From Anaerocolumna sp. AGMB13020 (GTDB lineage Bacteria; Bacillota; Clostridia; Lachnospirales; Lachnospiraceae): a DNA stretch of 64,000 bases. A program made the translations under genes and the position numbers. The notes beneath the pieces are model-generated. The model worked only from the letters and a program-made list of their open reading frames with translations, did no database searches and had not been told where the DNA came from. Location of the stretch: assembly GCF_033100115.1 (NCBI RefSeq), contig NZ_CP136910.1:992001-1056000 (forward strand). Direction: 5' to 3'. Positions 7,286 to 17,289 of this stretch are shown in pieces (the first letter of the stretch is position 1; each line of letters opens with the position of its first letter).

Positions 7286-10200
7286 CTAATATTCTTCCCC
7301 TGGTCCAACAGGAACCGGGTAGATGGGATTCTCAGGAGACTCAGATACAACCGGTACTTCCGGCATTAACAAACCTCCGCTGTTTGGCAGTACCAGATTG
7401 ATGGTACCTGAAGCAATTGCAGTTAAGGTTTTCCCATAGATATCCGTATAGGTAACCTCTACCAGTAAGCCTGTTGCTTTCGTATAATTAGGTGCTATCC
7501 AGGTTCCTGTATAGTATCCCGAAGATACCTCTCGCATGGTAAAGGACTTAGGTTTGATGGTATTCTGATCCTGGGCAATTATTCTGAAGGAAGCGGTTCC
7601 TCCTGCCAGACTCTTAAAGCTTACCGTCAATACTTCACCGCTTTTTAGGGTTACCTCGGAAGAAGGTGTAAGGTCGATTATACCCTGTTCTTTTACAACG
7701 TTAATTTTACCAGCAGCTATAGCTGTCACTTTATTTCCTGCGCCATCTGCAAATTCAGCTTCAATTACGAGTCCGCTTATGTTTGCCTGAGGAGCAGTCC
7801 AGGTTCCTACATAAAAACCTTCGCTGACTTCCTGCATACTGATTCCGCCGCCAGACTGTGTTGCAGGACTGGCAGGAAGCACTACCCTGAAAGTCCCGCT
7901 GCCCCCTGGCTCGCTGTGAAAGCTAACGGTCAGTGTCTGCCCGGGTGTTAGGTTCACATCACTTGCAGGTTCCAATGCGGATATAACCGGTACCTCTTTC
8001 TTCACAATAACCTTAATCAGTTTCTCGGTGACATTTCCTACCTGATCATATGCCTTTAAGGTAAATAGATTCTCTCCTGTATAGACAATCTTCTCAACGT
8101 GGAAAGCTCCATCCTGGACCACAACATTCTCATTGTTTATCTCAAGTTTATTAAAATGCTGGTCAAACACCGTTCCGGTAATGTCTACCACTCTTTCATT
8201 CGTTATCAATCCATCTGCCGGTGCGGTAACAAGGAGTTCCGGTGCCAGCTTATCCTTTATTACCTTTTTGGCTGCTGAGGGTTCCGTTTCTTTTCCGTTT
8301 AACTCAGAAGTTGCTGTGATGATACTTTCTTCTTCGGTCAGTGGAATTACCTTACGGAAGGATTTGTTGACGGAAGTTACCTGCTCTGTTTTACTGCCAT
8401 TCACATAAAGATTGACTTTACCATCCGCTGTCACTGTCCCTTCTACCAAAATGGAATCCTGGTTGGTATAGCTGACAGCCTCTAAGTTGGTGATAACCGG
8501 TGTATCCACAGAGTATTCCATTCTTGCACGAATCATTAAGCCACCGGCTACCTCCTCCTCTGCAATAGGTGTAAAGGTATCACCGGAATACAGATAAGAA
8601 CGGTCAGCATAAGGACTGTCTTCGTCAATACCGGTACCAGGTGAGGCAGTACCCACAGCAGTCTGAGAGGTTGCTATAAAGAAATCTCTGCTGGTGGAGA
8701 AACCAAATTCTGATAAATCAATGTAATTCCACTCTCCTCTAACAACATTTACTACCTTGGGTGAAGTATTTAATTTCACCGGGTTACCATTGGCATCTGT
8801 ATCATAGATGGTAACTCCGATCTGATCCCCTCCTGGTGACGGCCAATCAGTTCCCCAGAAGAAAATATTTGCACCTTTTACTTTACCATACTGTGCTGGT
8901 GTTACTCTGATTGCCAATCCATTACCGGTTGCATTCAGCACCAGTGCATTTTCTCCTGTTCCGTCGTCGTATACGATTTCTTCCTCATAACCTACAAAAC
9001 GTTTAAGAGGTATTGTCACTTCCGTGGTCTCATTGCCAGTTACCACAGCGCTGACCTCGCCGGGTTCAAACCCATCAGCGATTACCTTTAAGGTATAAGT
9101 GCCTTCGTAAATATCGGGAATCCTAAATTCACCGTTTGCATCTGTCGTTACAACAGGTAGCTTTGAATCCTCTTTTACCCTGATAACTGCATTTGCTGCC
9201 GGTTCTCCTGAATATCTGTCAGTAACCTTACCCTGTATGATTCCTTTCGGCTTTTCAGTAAGCACAAAATTCTTCTTAACGGTTTGGTTCTCTGTTAAAT
9301 GTACCTGTGCTTCCGCCGGATAATAACCATAGGCTTCTGCTCGTAAAGTCCAGGTATCTTCTCCTTCATTTATCGCATGCTTTAGGGTATATCTGCCGTC
9401 AGCGGGGTTGGTTTTAGCACTTCTTCCTGTTTCCAGCACGGTTACTACCGCATCGGCAGGCAAGCCTGCTGTCACAGAGGAAATGGCCTGAACGAAAGCA
9501 TCACTGACCGTTTCGTATTTCTGAGTTACCGTTGTGTTCTTCTCCTTCAGATTCAGTTTGATGGGTTTTACTTCCATTTCTTTCTTCTGAAGGCTTAAGC
9601 TGTTGTCTGATGCCTTGTAAGCTGGTAATTGTATACTGGAGGCGGCTGCATTTGCTGCATTTACCAATAAGTAATCAATATACCAGCCTGCTTTATTAAG
9701 AGAGGAATCAGAGGTCAGAAGAAATCTTATCTTTACGGTTTTTCCTGTATAGGAGGAACCCAGCAGAAGCTCCGTATTCGTCCAGGCTTTTCCATCACCG
9801 GTATAATAGCCTCCGGGAGCCAGGTCCGTCCAAGCCGACCAATTATCACCATCTTTTATAGAAATCTGGATATATCCCTTATCGTATTTGCTCTCAAATT
9901 CATACCACTGTCCAATCTTTAAAGTGCTGATCTTATCCTCTGGCAGCTGGATTTCAGGCGTTTCTAACCAGGAATTACTGCTGTTTAAATAATTGGCAGC
10001 AAGTCCGGTAGCCCAAACCTTAGCACCATAAAAACCGGTTCCCGGACCGGAAGCCGGAACTCCCCACTGCCAGGAATTATTAGTACCGCCGGTTAAGAAA
10101 GCACCATTACTGTTTTCAAAATCCTCGTAATAAACATAGTCACCCAGTGATTGAACCTCAAGGGTCAAAGGCAGTGATAGCCCGCTTTCATTCCCGGCAA

Positions 10201-12784
10201 AGTCAAAAGCAGAAACTTTGTAATAATAAGTTCTTTGTGCTTCAATACTGTTATCCCCATAGGAATTTGCAGCAGTTTCTGCCAAAAATGCATATGCTCC
10301 GTCAATGGAATCCGAGCGGTAGACACGGTAACCTGCTATATCAGTGTCTGATACGGCAGACCAGTTTATTGCGGCGGTATTTAAAATAACACTGCCGGTT
10401 AAATTAACTGGTACAGAAGGAGCGATTCTGTCCGTAGCGATAAATTTCGCATCCTCCAGATACCAGCCGACCTTAGAAACACTTGTATCTGAAACCAGAC
10501 GGAAGGCAATGTATACGGGAAGAGAAGAGCCTATATATTCGCTTAAGTTTATGGTCAGCTTGCTCCAACTGGTCTTTGTGCCTGTTATAACAGGTCCTAC
10601 CTGATTCCAGGTCTCCCCGAGGTCAGCGGTTACATATACAAAACCCTTATCAAAATTATTTTCGATATCATACCACTGATTCACTTCAAACTGAGCAAAT
10701 TTAAGGGTAGTATCCCTTAGATCCAAGGGTACGGACACCAATATACTGTCTCCGCTGTTGGAATAATTGCCTTTTAGATTTGTTCCTATGAGTTTCGTAC
10801 CGCTTAAGGCCGACGGTCCAACTCCCGCTGCCGGTTCACCCCATTGCCAGTCACCTTGGAAGAGCCAGCCAGAGGGATAGCTCTCAAAATCCGTACTGTA
10901 GCTGTCAGGAACTGCACCGAATTTGACTTCGACTGTATACTCACCTGTCGCCACTGTATTTCCGTCATAATCCCTGGCCTTTAGCTTATAGGAAAAACCC
11001 GGCTGTACTACCAGATCATCTGGAATAGTACCGGTATATACTCCTGCTTTATAATTTCCAGAGGTCCTGGTTAAGGGAAGTGTAATCCAATAGGATTTTC
11101 CGCTTTGTTTTACCAGAAGTTCTGTATCAATAACAGATACATCATCCGAGATATCGGCCTGTATCTGGATACCGGCACCGGAATAGGTCTCTGTGATAAC
11201 CTGGTTGTGAAGGATTACAGGATTTTCAAGGTCTTCTCCTTCCCTTGTTACTTTCCCTTCAATGGTACCCGTTCCGCCTGCAATTCTTGATACAGCTTCA
11301 AAGGCATCAATTAATCCATAACCGTAGCCATAGTTGGGATCTCCGGCGTCATCGGCATCTTCTAAAGGAATTGCCGTATCCCTTAACAACTCTTCCACGT
11401 CTTCAATGGAAAGGGAATTATTTGCAGACAGGATTAAAGCTGCCGTTCCGGACACTGCCGGAGCAGACATACTGGTTCCGTCCCAGCCGCCTTCATAACC
11501 GCCTGGTACAGAGGACCGTATATTTACACCGGGAGCGATTACATCTGGTTTTACATTGTTATATGGGCCAGGGCCTCTTCTAGAAAAATCTCCTCTTACA
11601 TTATTAATATCCAAAGCTCCGACAGCAAAGCTCTCGGGATAATTGGCAGGCGCACTGACAGAAGCCGGTGGTGCTGCTGCATTTCTCTCATTACCCGAAG
11701 AGAATATTGGAAGGATTCCAGCTGCCCTCCAGGCAGTTACCATAGGTCTGAACCACTCATCCAAACCGGAAGCACCACCCCAGGAATTATTGATGATATC
11801 AGGTGCTGCTGCCGGATCTCCTCCGGGAGCAAGCATCCACTCTGCTGCTGAGAGGATATCATCATCATATCCTCCATCCGCGGTAAAGGCTTTGGCAGTA
11901 ATCCAGGTGGCACCGGGTGCCGCACCAATCTTATTGCTTCCATCGGGTTCCTGTCCAAGGATTGTACCAAGTACATGGGTACCATGGGGTATACTGGCTT
12001 CATCTACGGGTAAAGTACTTCCGTTAACCGGGTCATACCAGTTTCCGGCTGAGGTGGGGTTTGCAGGATCACTGGGATTGTATCCTCTCCATTTTAATTT
12101 CAGGGCAGGATGAGTCCAGGTAGCTCCTGTGTCAATGGTTCCAACAACAACGCCGGTTCCATCTACTCCAAGACCCCAAACTTCATCTGCCCTGATTCGC
12201 TCGATATTCCATTCTACCCCGTCAGCATTGGCCTGAATTTCACCAGCGGTTACCTGCGGTTCATCTAATTTAACAATCTTATTTTCGTATATTTTTTCAA
12301 CTTCATTCATATACGAAATGTTTTCAATCACCTTTTTGGTGGCCTTTACATACACTGCGTTAACAATGTAATAAGGCTTATACTCTGTGACAGTTTTCTT
12401 CTTTTCTTCCTGGGTTATGTATTTTAACAATTTCTGCTGGGTATCTTCTGCATTATCCTTTAAAGCACCGATTACTTCTTTTCTTACTTCAAGCTTCGTA
12501 TTATACGGTGTTAAGGCTGATGACAGTTTTTCCCCAGCTCCCTTTGCTACCCCCATACTGTCTACCTGACTGCTCAGGTATATGATTGCTTCTACAAGAT
12601 CCTCATCCGATGCAGAATCTATGAACCCAGACTCTATTTTATCCATGGACTGGGTATGCAGTTCCTTTTTTAAGGAAGCTGCCGGAAGAGAATATTTGCT
12701 TTCTGCAAGAGCTGTTACCGAATTAAAGGTCATGATAAAAAATAATAACATGGTAACGATTTTTCTTGCTTTTCCCTTAATCAT
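7286..12784 (-). CDS. Secreted multidomain subtilisin-like serine protease (S8, bacillopeptidase F-like)
   Basis: An 1832-residue exported protease. Residues 1-28 are a signal peptide (KGKARK, hydrophobic core, ALAES). A propeptide-like region runs to about 185. The S8 domain spans 190-500: Asp218 (GTIDTG), His267 (HGTHV), oxyanion Asn365 (SSGNE) and Ser438 (GTSMSAP). Two immune-inhibitor-A/MAM-like beta-sandwiches follow (about 630-785 and 885-1045) around an Fn3 domain (790-880). Then come carboxypeptidase-regulatory-like modules (about 1100-1262) and a C-terminal Ig-like series ending in two similar repeats. No LPxTG or S-layer motif is present, so the anchor, if any, is non-classical. AAGGAGGT precedes the ATG. 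It likely degrades extracellular protein; substrate unknown. Confidence 0.93.
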   Translation of the reverse strand: MIKGKARKIVTMLLFFIMTFNSVTALAESKYSLPAASLKKELHTQSMDKIESGFIDSASDEDLVEAIIYLSSQVDSMGVAKGAGEKLSSALTPYNTKLEVRKEVIGALKDNAEDTQQKLLKYITQEEKKKTVTEYKPYYIVNAVYVKATKKVIENISYMNEVEKIYENKIVKLDEPQVTAGEIQANADGVEWNIERIRADEVWGLGVDGTGVVVGTIDTGATWTHPALKLKWRGYNPSDPANPTSAGNWYDPVNGSTLPVDEASIPHGTHVLGTILGQEPDGSNKIGAAPGATWITAKAFTADGGYDDDILSAAEWMLAPGGDPAAAPDIINNSWGGASGLDEWFRPMVTAWRAAGILPIFSSGNERNAAAPPASVSAPANYPESFAVGALDINNVRGDFSRRGPGPYNNVKPDVIAPGVNIRSSVPGGYEGGWDGTSMSAPAVSGTAALILSANNSLSIEDVEELLRDTAIPLEDADDAGDPNYGYGYGLIDAFEAVSRIAGGTGTIEGKVTREGEDLENPVILHNQVITETYSGAGIQIQADISDDVSVIDTELLVKQSGKSYWITLPLTRTSGNYKAGVYTGTIPDDLVVQPGFSYKLKARDYDGNTVATGEYTVEVKFGAVPDSYSTDFESYPSGWLFQGDWQWGEPAAGVGPSALSGTKLIGTNLKGNYSNSGDSILVSVPLDLRDTTLKFAQFEVNQWYDIENNFDKGFVYVTADLGETWNQVGPVITGTKTSWSKLTINLSEYIGSSLPVYIAFRLVSDTSVSKVGWYLEDAKFIATDRIAPSVPVNLTGSVILNTAAINWSAVSDTDIAGYRVYRSDSIDGAYAFLAETAANSYGDNSIEAQRTYYYKVSAFDFAGNESGLSLPLTLEVQSLGDYVYYEDFENSNGAFLTGGTNNSWQWGVPASGPGTGFYGAKVWATGLAANYLNSSNSWLETPEIQLPEDKISTLKIGQWYEFESKYDKGYIQISIKDGDNWSAWTDLAPGGYYTGDGKAWTNTELLLGSSYTGKTVKIRFLLTSDSSLNKAGWYIDYLLVNAANAAASSIQLPAYKASDNSLSLQKKEMEVKPIKLNLKEKNTTVTQKYETVSDAFVQAISSVTAGLPADAVVTVLETGRSAKTNPADGRYTLKHAINEGEDTWTLRAEAYGYYPAEAQVHLTENQTVKKNFVLTEKPKGIIQGKVTDRYSGEPAANAVIRVKEDSKLPVVTTDANGEFRIPDIYEGTYTLKVIADGFEPGEVSAVVTGNETTEVTIPLKRFVGYEEEIVYDDGTGENALVLNATGNGLAIRVTPAQYGKVKGANIFFWGTDWPSPGGDQIGVTIYDTDANGNPVKLNTSPKVVNVVRGEWNYIDLSEFGFSTSRDFFIATSQTAVGTASPGTGIDEDSPYADRSYLYSGDTFTPIAEEEVAGGLMIRARMEYSVDTPVITNLEAVSYTNQDSILVEGTVTADGKVNLYVNGSKTEQVTSVNKSFRKVIPLTEEESIITATSELNGKETEPSAAKKVIKDKLAPELLVTAPADGLITNERVVDITGTVFDQHFNKLEINNENVVVQDGAFHVEKIVYTGENLFTLKAYDQVGNVTEKLIKVIVKKEVPVISALEPASDVNLTPGQTLTVSFHSEPGGSGTFRVVLPASPATQSGGGISMQEVSEGFYVGTWTAPQANISGLVIEAEFADGAGNKVTAIAAGKINVVKEQGIIDLTPSSEVTLKSGEVLTVSFKSLAGGTASFRIIAQDQNTIKPKSFTMREVSSGYYTGTWIAPNYTKATGLLVEVTYTDIYGKTLTAIASGTINLVLPNSGGLLMPEVPVVSESPENPIYPVPVGPGEEY

Positions 12785-13269
12785 TTTTACTACCTCCTTT
12801 TACTCATCTTTATCATTAAAAATAGCTGCTGCTAATCATGTGCCCCCCCTTTCTACTACCTGGCAGCTGTCTTTAAGACCCCCTTAAATATTACAAAAAA
12901 TCTCTGTAGTAATTTGTAAGACAAGCTTTGGTATTATTTAACTTTATATTTATTCGGCAGCTTACCTTTTTATGACTGATTTATAGAAAAATATCAATAA
13001 TTTATCTATCCGATGTAGAAAAGGTAATATGTAAGACTATTTATATGATACTGCTTTCATTAAAATGCGTATTTCTGGATTTGGCGAAATACAATGAAAT
13101 CCATACTTTCTTTATTTTTTGGATAGACTCTATTTCGACAATTTACCTTTCTGCACTTTACATTCCATAATATATCTATTATTATTATATTTTAAAGCTT
13201 AAATAAGGGTATGCTTATTTTTGTGCTTTAAAAGGATAAAGGTTAACGCAGTCAGAGAAAGGTAGAAGT
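12785..13269. other. Divergent intergenic region between the subtilase and MBL-fold genes
   Basis: No gene is seen in these 485 bp. Two near-identical 14-mers in the same orientation, GTAATTTGTAAGAC (12909-12922) and GTAATATGTAAGAC (13024-13037), differ at one base and lie 115 bp apart. An inverted repeat GTATTTC/GAAATAC (13069-13075, 13086-13092) lies between the second copy and the plus-strand gene. These may be sites of a shared regulator. No consensus promoter could be fixed confidently. Confidence 0.4.
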
Positions 13270-15159
13270 ATGATACAAAAAAGACAGAAGAACAAGCAAA
13301 AAATTGACTCTTTTAAGTTATTCGGTTGCCTTTTCCTATGCCTTACACTTATTTTTTCGATGCTGAGAAACATAACCGTAAGTGCAATGGATATAGATAA
13401 TTTAACAGTATCCTTTATTAATGTAGGACAAGGTGACGGAGCATTACTTGAAAGCAACGGAATGTACATGTTAATTGACGGAGGGCCTACAGCAGCGGGA
13501 CCTACCGTAACTAATTTTCTAAAATCCAAGAAAATCAAAAAGATTGACTACATATTAGCTACTCATCAACATGAAGACCATATCGGCGGTCTGATTGATG
13601 TAATTAAGAATTTCGAGGTAGGTAATTTAATTATGACCAATACCTCTTTTCCAGACACTTCTTACAATAATTTTATTGATGCTGTCAAGAACAAGAAAAT
13701 TAAGACGATTACACCTGTTATGGGAGCCTCTTTTCATCTTGGGTCAGCTACTGTAACCTTTATGGCTCCTAATGGAAGTGGTTATGAAAGCTACAATGAC
13801 AATTCCATTGTCGTTAAGGTGGTGAATGGTGAGAACTCCTTTCTGTTTACCGGTGATGCAGAAAGTATATCCGAGAAAGAAATGCTTGATAAAGGATATG
13901 ATCTAAAATCAGATGTATTAAAGGTGGCACATCATAGTGCGTTGACATCGACCACTCAGGAATTTTTAAATGCAGTAGATCCTTCTATTTCTGTGATATC
14001 CTGTGATGAAAATGCACCGGCAAGATTTCCAAGGATCACCACTTTAAAGAAATTAGAGAATACAGATATCTATCGCACAGATATCTCAGGCACCATCACT
14101 ATGGTAAGTGACGGAAAAGAAATAGTAGCAGATAAAATACCCTATTCTTATGCAGGTGATACCATTGATATTTTAACCGGAAAAAGCATCAAAAGTAACA
14201 CCGCAGAGACAAAGAACTTATCCAATCCAAGTGCTTCAATCCCAGGGAACAGCCTTACAATGCAAAATGAATATGATGATGAAGATTATGAATTACTATT
14301 AGGCGGAACCTTACCAATCGTATTCAATGCAGATTATGGAGTAAGTTCCTTGGAAAAGATTGAGTATGCTTTAGCACCAGCAGAGCTTTTTAATGATGTG
14401 GACAATGTAGAATGGGCTCAATTAAGTAAAAATGAGCTGATTCTAAATGAAGATTTTATGGGTTGCATCTATGTAAAATTTGTAAACAAGCTTGGTAATA
14501 CAATAATTCGTAAAACACAGGGATTTACTCTGGACGCAACACCTCCTGAAAACTGCAACGTAGTATCTAATGTTTCAGGAATCAATCTTTTGGATATATC
14601 TGCGACGGATTCTTATTCTAAGAAAGCTTCCGGTCCAGTAACACTGCAATTTAACGCAGATTTCGGTATCAGTGACTATGGCAAGACAGAATATATGCTG
14701 GTCCCAAGAGGAACGGAATTTAACCCGGAACAATCCTGGACAAATGGAAATACTTTAACCATCAAGAAAGATTACATAGGAACTGTATATGTAAGATTTA
14801 CTGATGGCGCCGGTAATGTAACAACCAAGAAAACCACCGGATTCAGTTATGTTTCAAAGCAACCCATTAATACAATGATTACCTCCAAGGCAAAAGACAT
14901 CCAATTTGTAAATTGGGGTTCAAAGAGTGGATATACTACGGTAAAGGCTCCTGTGCTCTTGAATTTTAGTGCTGATTTTGGAGCCAGCGGTATAGAATCC
15001 ATTCAGTACATGCTAGAGGATAACGGACAAAAAGGAAAATGGATTAATGGAAATTCGGTTACAATAAAAAAAGGTTTTAATGGCAGAGTCTATGTAAGAT
15101 TCACAGATAAGAAGGGTAATTATGTAACAAAAAATTCCAATTTATTTACTGTGAAATAG
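13270..15159 (+). CDS. Secreted ComEC/Rec2-like metallo-beta-lactamase-fold hydrolase with C-terminal repeats
   Basis: A 629-residue protein with a signal peptide or membrane anchor at 14-39. The MBL domain (about 45-300) resembles the hydrolase part of ComEC: SFINVGQGDGALL, LIDGG, and the zinc motif THQHEDHIGG (His99, His101, Asp103, His104), then FTGDAE and VAHHS. There are no ComEC channel helices, so this is a stand-alone extracellular hydrolase, plausibly a nuclease or phosphodiesterase. After about residue 330 come three diverged copies of an approximately 90-residue module with the pattern ADFG...Y.L and VYVRFTD..GN, likely Ig-like and adhesive. AAAGG lies upstream of the ATG. It is divergent from the protease gene. 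Confidence 0.85.
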   Translation: MIQKRQKNKQKIDSFKLFGCLFLCLTLIFSMLRNITVSAMDIDNLTVSFINVGQGDGALLESNGMYMLIDGGPTAAGPTVTNFLKSKKIKKIDYILATHQHEDHIGGLIDVIKNFEVGNLIMTNTSFPDTSYNNFIDAVKNKKIKTITPVMGASFHLGSATVTFMAPNGSGYESYNDNSIVVKVVNGENSFLFTGDAESISEKEMLDKGYDLKSDVLKVAHHSALTSTTQEFLNAVDPSISVISCDENAPARFPRITTLKKLENTDIYRTDISGTITMVSDGKEIVADKIPYSYAGDTIDILTGKSIKSNTAETKNLSNPSASIPGNSLTMQNEYDDEDYELLLGGTLPIVFNADYGVSSLEKIEYALAPAELFNDVDNVEWAQLSKNELILNEDFMGCIYVKFVNKLGNTIIRKTQGFTLDATPPENCNVVSNVSGINLLDISATDSYSKKASGPVTLQFNADFGISDYGKTEYMLVPRGTEFNPEQSWTNGNTLTIKKDYIGTVYVRFTDGAGNVTTKKTTGFSYVSKQPINTMITSKAKDIQFVNWGSKSGYTTVKAPVLLNFSADFGASGIESIQYMLEDNGQKGKWINGNSVTIKKGFNGRVYVRFTDKKGNYVTKNSNLFTVK

Positions 15160-15179
15160 CAGACCCTCAAATCTGACTA

Positions 15180-15208
15180 TTGACAATTATTTAATTTCGT
15201 ATTACTAT
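15180..15208 (+). promoter_or_regulatory. Promoter of the riboflavin operon
   Basis: TTGACA (15180-15185), 17-bp spacer, TACTAT (15203-15208), placing the transcript start about 10 nt before the FMN riboswitch. Confidence 0.8.
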
Positions 15209-15225
15209 AAGTGCAATTGAATACA

Positions 15226-15334
15226 ATCTTCAGGGCAGGGTGTAATTCCCTACCGGTGGTAAAGCCCACGAGCCGTAAGGCATGATTCGGTGTAATTCCG
15301 AAGCCGACAGTAAAGTCTGGATGAAAGAAGATGC
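15226..15334 (+). promoter_or_regulatory. FMN riboswitch (RFN element)
   Basis: The conserved RFN core is present from the first stem to the closing one: CTTCAGGGCAGGGTG, AATTCCCTACCGG, the GAGCCG element, GGTGTAATTCCGAAGCCGACAG split across the junction, and the final GTCTGGATGAAAGAAG. It binds FMN and, when occupied, lets the downstream terminator form, lowering riboflavin synthesis. It sits directly upstream of ribD. Confidence 0.97.
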
Positions 15335-15374
15335 AGCAGTATCTGCACATTATATTGTGCTAAATTGACATTGC

Positions 15375-15412
15375 AGCTCTGAAATGAATTTTCTCATTTC
15401 AGAGCTTTTTTA
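15375..15412 (+). terminator. First riboswitch-controlled terminator
   Basis: AGCTCTGAAATGA (15375-15387) pairs with TCATTTCAGAGCT (15394-15406), followed by TTTTTATT. It lies 41 nt past the riboswitch core and is the expected expression platform. Confidence 0.9.
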
Positions 15413-15449
15413 TTGTAATAATTGCAAGGTCAGATAGAAGTTTGCTGGA

Positions 15450-15487
15450 AAATGCCTTGAATTTTGTGTTCAAGGCATTTTTCTTAT
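15450..15487 (+). terminator. Second, tandem terminator directly before ribD
   Basis: AAATGCCTTGAA (15450-15461) pairs with TTCAAGGCATTT (15469-15480), followed by TTCTTATTT. It ends only a few bases before the GGAGG of ribD, so it could also crowd the ribosome binding site. Whether it also responds to FMN is not evident. Confidence 0.7.
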
Positions 15488-15500
15488 TTGGAGGTATTCT

Positions 15501-16604
15501 ATGGATGACAAAGAATATATGCTTTGTGCATTACAGCTTGCAGAAAAAGGCAAAGGTTTCGTAAATCCAAACCCTATGGTCGGTGCTGTTATCGTTAAGG
15601 AGGGACAGATTATTGGTCAAGGCTATCACGAAACATACGGTGGTCTCCATGGAGAACGAAATGCACTGGCTAGCTGTACCCAGTCACCAGTTGGCTCCAC
15701 GCTGTATGTAACTCTGGAACCTTGCTGCCATTATGGTAAGACACCTCCCTGTACGGATGCTATCTTACAAAGTGGCATTAAAAAAGTGGTGATTGGCAGC
15801 AGAGATCCTAATCCTTTGGTTTCCGGGAAAGGAATTGAACTGCTTCGCAGCCAGGGTGTCGAGTGTCTGGAGGGTATTTTACAAACTGAGTGTGACCGGC
15901 TTAATGAAGTTTTCTTTCATTACATACGAACAAAAAAACCATATGTGGTAATGAAATATGCAATGACCATGGATGGTAAAACCGCGGCCTACACAGGTAA
16001 ATCCAAGTGGATTACAGGGGAAGCTGCACGTCTTAGGGTACACGAGGACCGCCGCCGATACCAGGCTGTCATGGCAGGTGTGGGTACGGTTATAGCAGAT
16101 GACCCTTTGCTTACCTGCCGCTTACCCCAAGGCAGAAATCCTACAAGAATCATCTGCGATACCAATTTAAGAACACCCACTCAGTCACAAATTGTAAAAA
16201 CCGCTAAAGAAGTCCCTACCCTCCTTGCTACCGCCTGTACAGATAAGGAGAAGCAGAAAGCTTATATCGATGCTGGCTGCACCCTTCTTACCGTTTCCAG
16301 AAAACAGGGTCATTTGGATCTAAACGAACTTATGGAGCTACTAGGTGCAAAAGAGATTGACAGTATTTTGCTAGAAGGCGGCGGCCTCCTTAACTGGTCA
16401 GCCTTACAGAGTAACATCGTCAATAAGGTACAGACTTATATTGCTCCGAAACTCTTAGGAGGTACAAATGGAAAATCACCTGTCTCAGGAATCGGTATGG
16501 CCAGCCCTTCCCAGGCTTATTCTTTAGCGAATACTTCTATTACCTGCCTGGAGGAGGATATTCTCATTGAAAGTGAGGTTCAGTATGTTTACCGGAATCA
16601 TTGA
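15501..16604 (+). CDS. ribD: Bifunctional diaminohydroxyphosphoribosylaminopyrimidine deaminase / 5-amino-6-(5-phosphoribosylamino)uracil reductase
   Basis: The 367-residue length is normal for fused RibD. The N-terminal cytidine-deaminase-like domain (1-145) has its zinc site: His50-x-Glu52 (HGE), Cys75 in PCCHYGKTPPC and Cys84. The C-terminal half (about 147-365) is the NADPH-dependent reductase with PYVVMKYAMTMDGK and LLEGGG. It performs the second and third steps from GTP to riboflavin. GGAGGT precedes the ATG. It is the first gene of the FMN-riboswitch operon and overlaps ribE by 20 nt. Confidence 0.98.
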   Translation: MDDKEYMLCALQLAEKGKGFVNPNPMVGAVIVKEGQIIGQGYHETYGGLHGERNALASCTQSPVGSTLYVTLEPCCHYGKTPPCTDAILQSGIKKVVIGSRDPNPLVSGKGIELLRSQGVECLEGILQTECDRLNEVFFHYIRTKKPYVVMKYAMTMDGKTAAYTGKSKWITGEAARLRVHEDRRRYQAVMAGVGTVIADDPLLTCRLPQGRNPTRIICDTNLRTPTQSQIVKTAKEVPTLLATACTDKEKQKAYIDAGCTLLTVSRKQGHLDLNELMELLGAKEIDSILLEGGGLLNWSALQSNIVNKVQTYIAPKLLGGTNGKSPVSGIGMASPSQAYSLANTSITCLEEDILIESEVQYVYRNH

Positions 16605-17232
16605 AGAAATTGGTATGCTAGTGGAACTGCGGCGAAGTTCTGAGTCTTTTAACCTCATTATAGAGGGTAAAATCATCTTTGAAGATCTTCACATTGGAGA
16701 CAGTATTTCTGTAAATGGTGTATGTCTTACAGCTTCTAACATTGGCAAAAATACTTTTAAAGCGGACGTGATGCCTGAAACCCTCCATTGTTCTAATCTT
16801 GGAAGTTTGAAGCCAGGCTCTATGGTAAATCTGGAACGGGCAATGCCAGCAAAGGGACGTTTCGGAGGACATATGGTCTCCGGGCATATTGATGGTATGG
16901 GAACCATTAAAGCAATAAGAAAAGACAAAAATGCTCTTTTGTTTACTATATCTGCTCAACATCACCTTCTGCGGTACATCGTTGAAAAGGGCTCTGTCGC
17001 AGTAGATGGCATCAGTTTGACGGTAGTGACGGTTAACACAGCGGAATTTCAATTGTCTGTCATACCGCACACTGCAGGTTCTACAATTCTTTCTCGCAAA
17101 AAAGTTGGAGATACTGTGAATCTGGAAAACGACCTTGTAGGAAAATACCTTGAAAAGCTAATGTTAAATGCTCCTCTCCAGTATAACCACAGGAGTATCA
17201 CAGGAGAGTTTTTAAACAAATATGGCTTTTAA
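16585..17232 (+). CDS. ribE: Riboflavin synthase, alpha chain
   Basis: A 215-residue protein of two homologous lumazine-binding barrels; it starts with the signature MFTGIIEE, and the internal repeat begins near residue 97 (GHMVSGHIDG). It dismutates two 6,7-dimethyl-8-ribityllumazine molecules to riboflavin and a pyrimidine that re-enters the pathway. A TTG 18 nt upstream would lengthen the frame, but every known RibE begins at MFTG, and GTGAGG precedes this ATG. It overlaps ribD by 20 nt, suggesting coupled translation. ribE here denotes the alpha chain (ribC in some naming schemes). Confidence 0.97.
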   Translation: MFTGIIEEIGMLVELRRSSESFNLIIEGKIIFEDLHIGDSISVNGVCLTASNIGKNTFKADVMPETLHCSNLGSLKPGSMVNLERAMPAKGRFGGHMVSGHIDGMGTIKAIRKDKNALLFTISAQHHLLRYIVEKGSVAVDGISLTVVTVNTAEFQLSVIPHTAGSTILSRKKVGDTVNLENDLVGKYLEKLMLNAPLQYNHRSITGEFLNKYGF

Positions 17233-17289
17233 AGGCAGCTTTTTTTATGGCTTTTCATTGCGAACAGGCAATGTGAAATGGAGGTAAAT

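Noticed and set aside
11643..12113. 156-codon plus-strand frame inside the subtilase gene
   Set aside because: Antisense shadow of the catalytic domain; composition is low-complexity and reflects the opposite strand.
12816..12839. Seven-residue minus-strand frame (MISSSYF) after a G-rich stretch, a possible leader peptide of the protease gene
   Set aside because: Too short and without a regulatory codon run or attenuator hairpin to support it.
16618..17070. 150-codon frame antisense to ribE
   Set aside because: It lies wholly opposite a conserved riboflavin synthase gene and has no protein family features.
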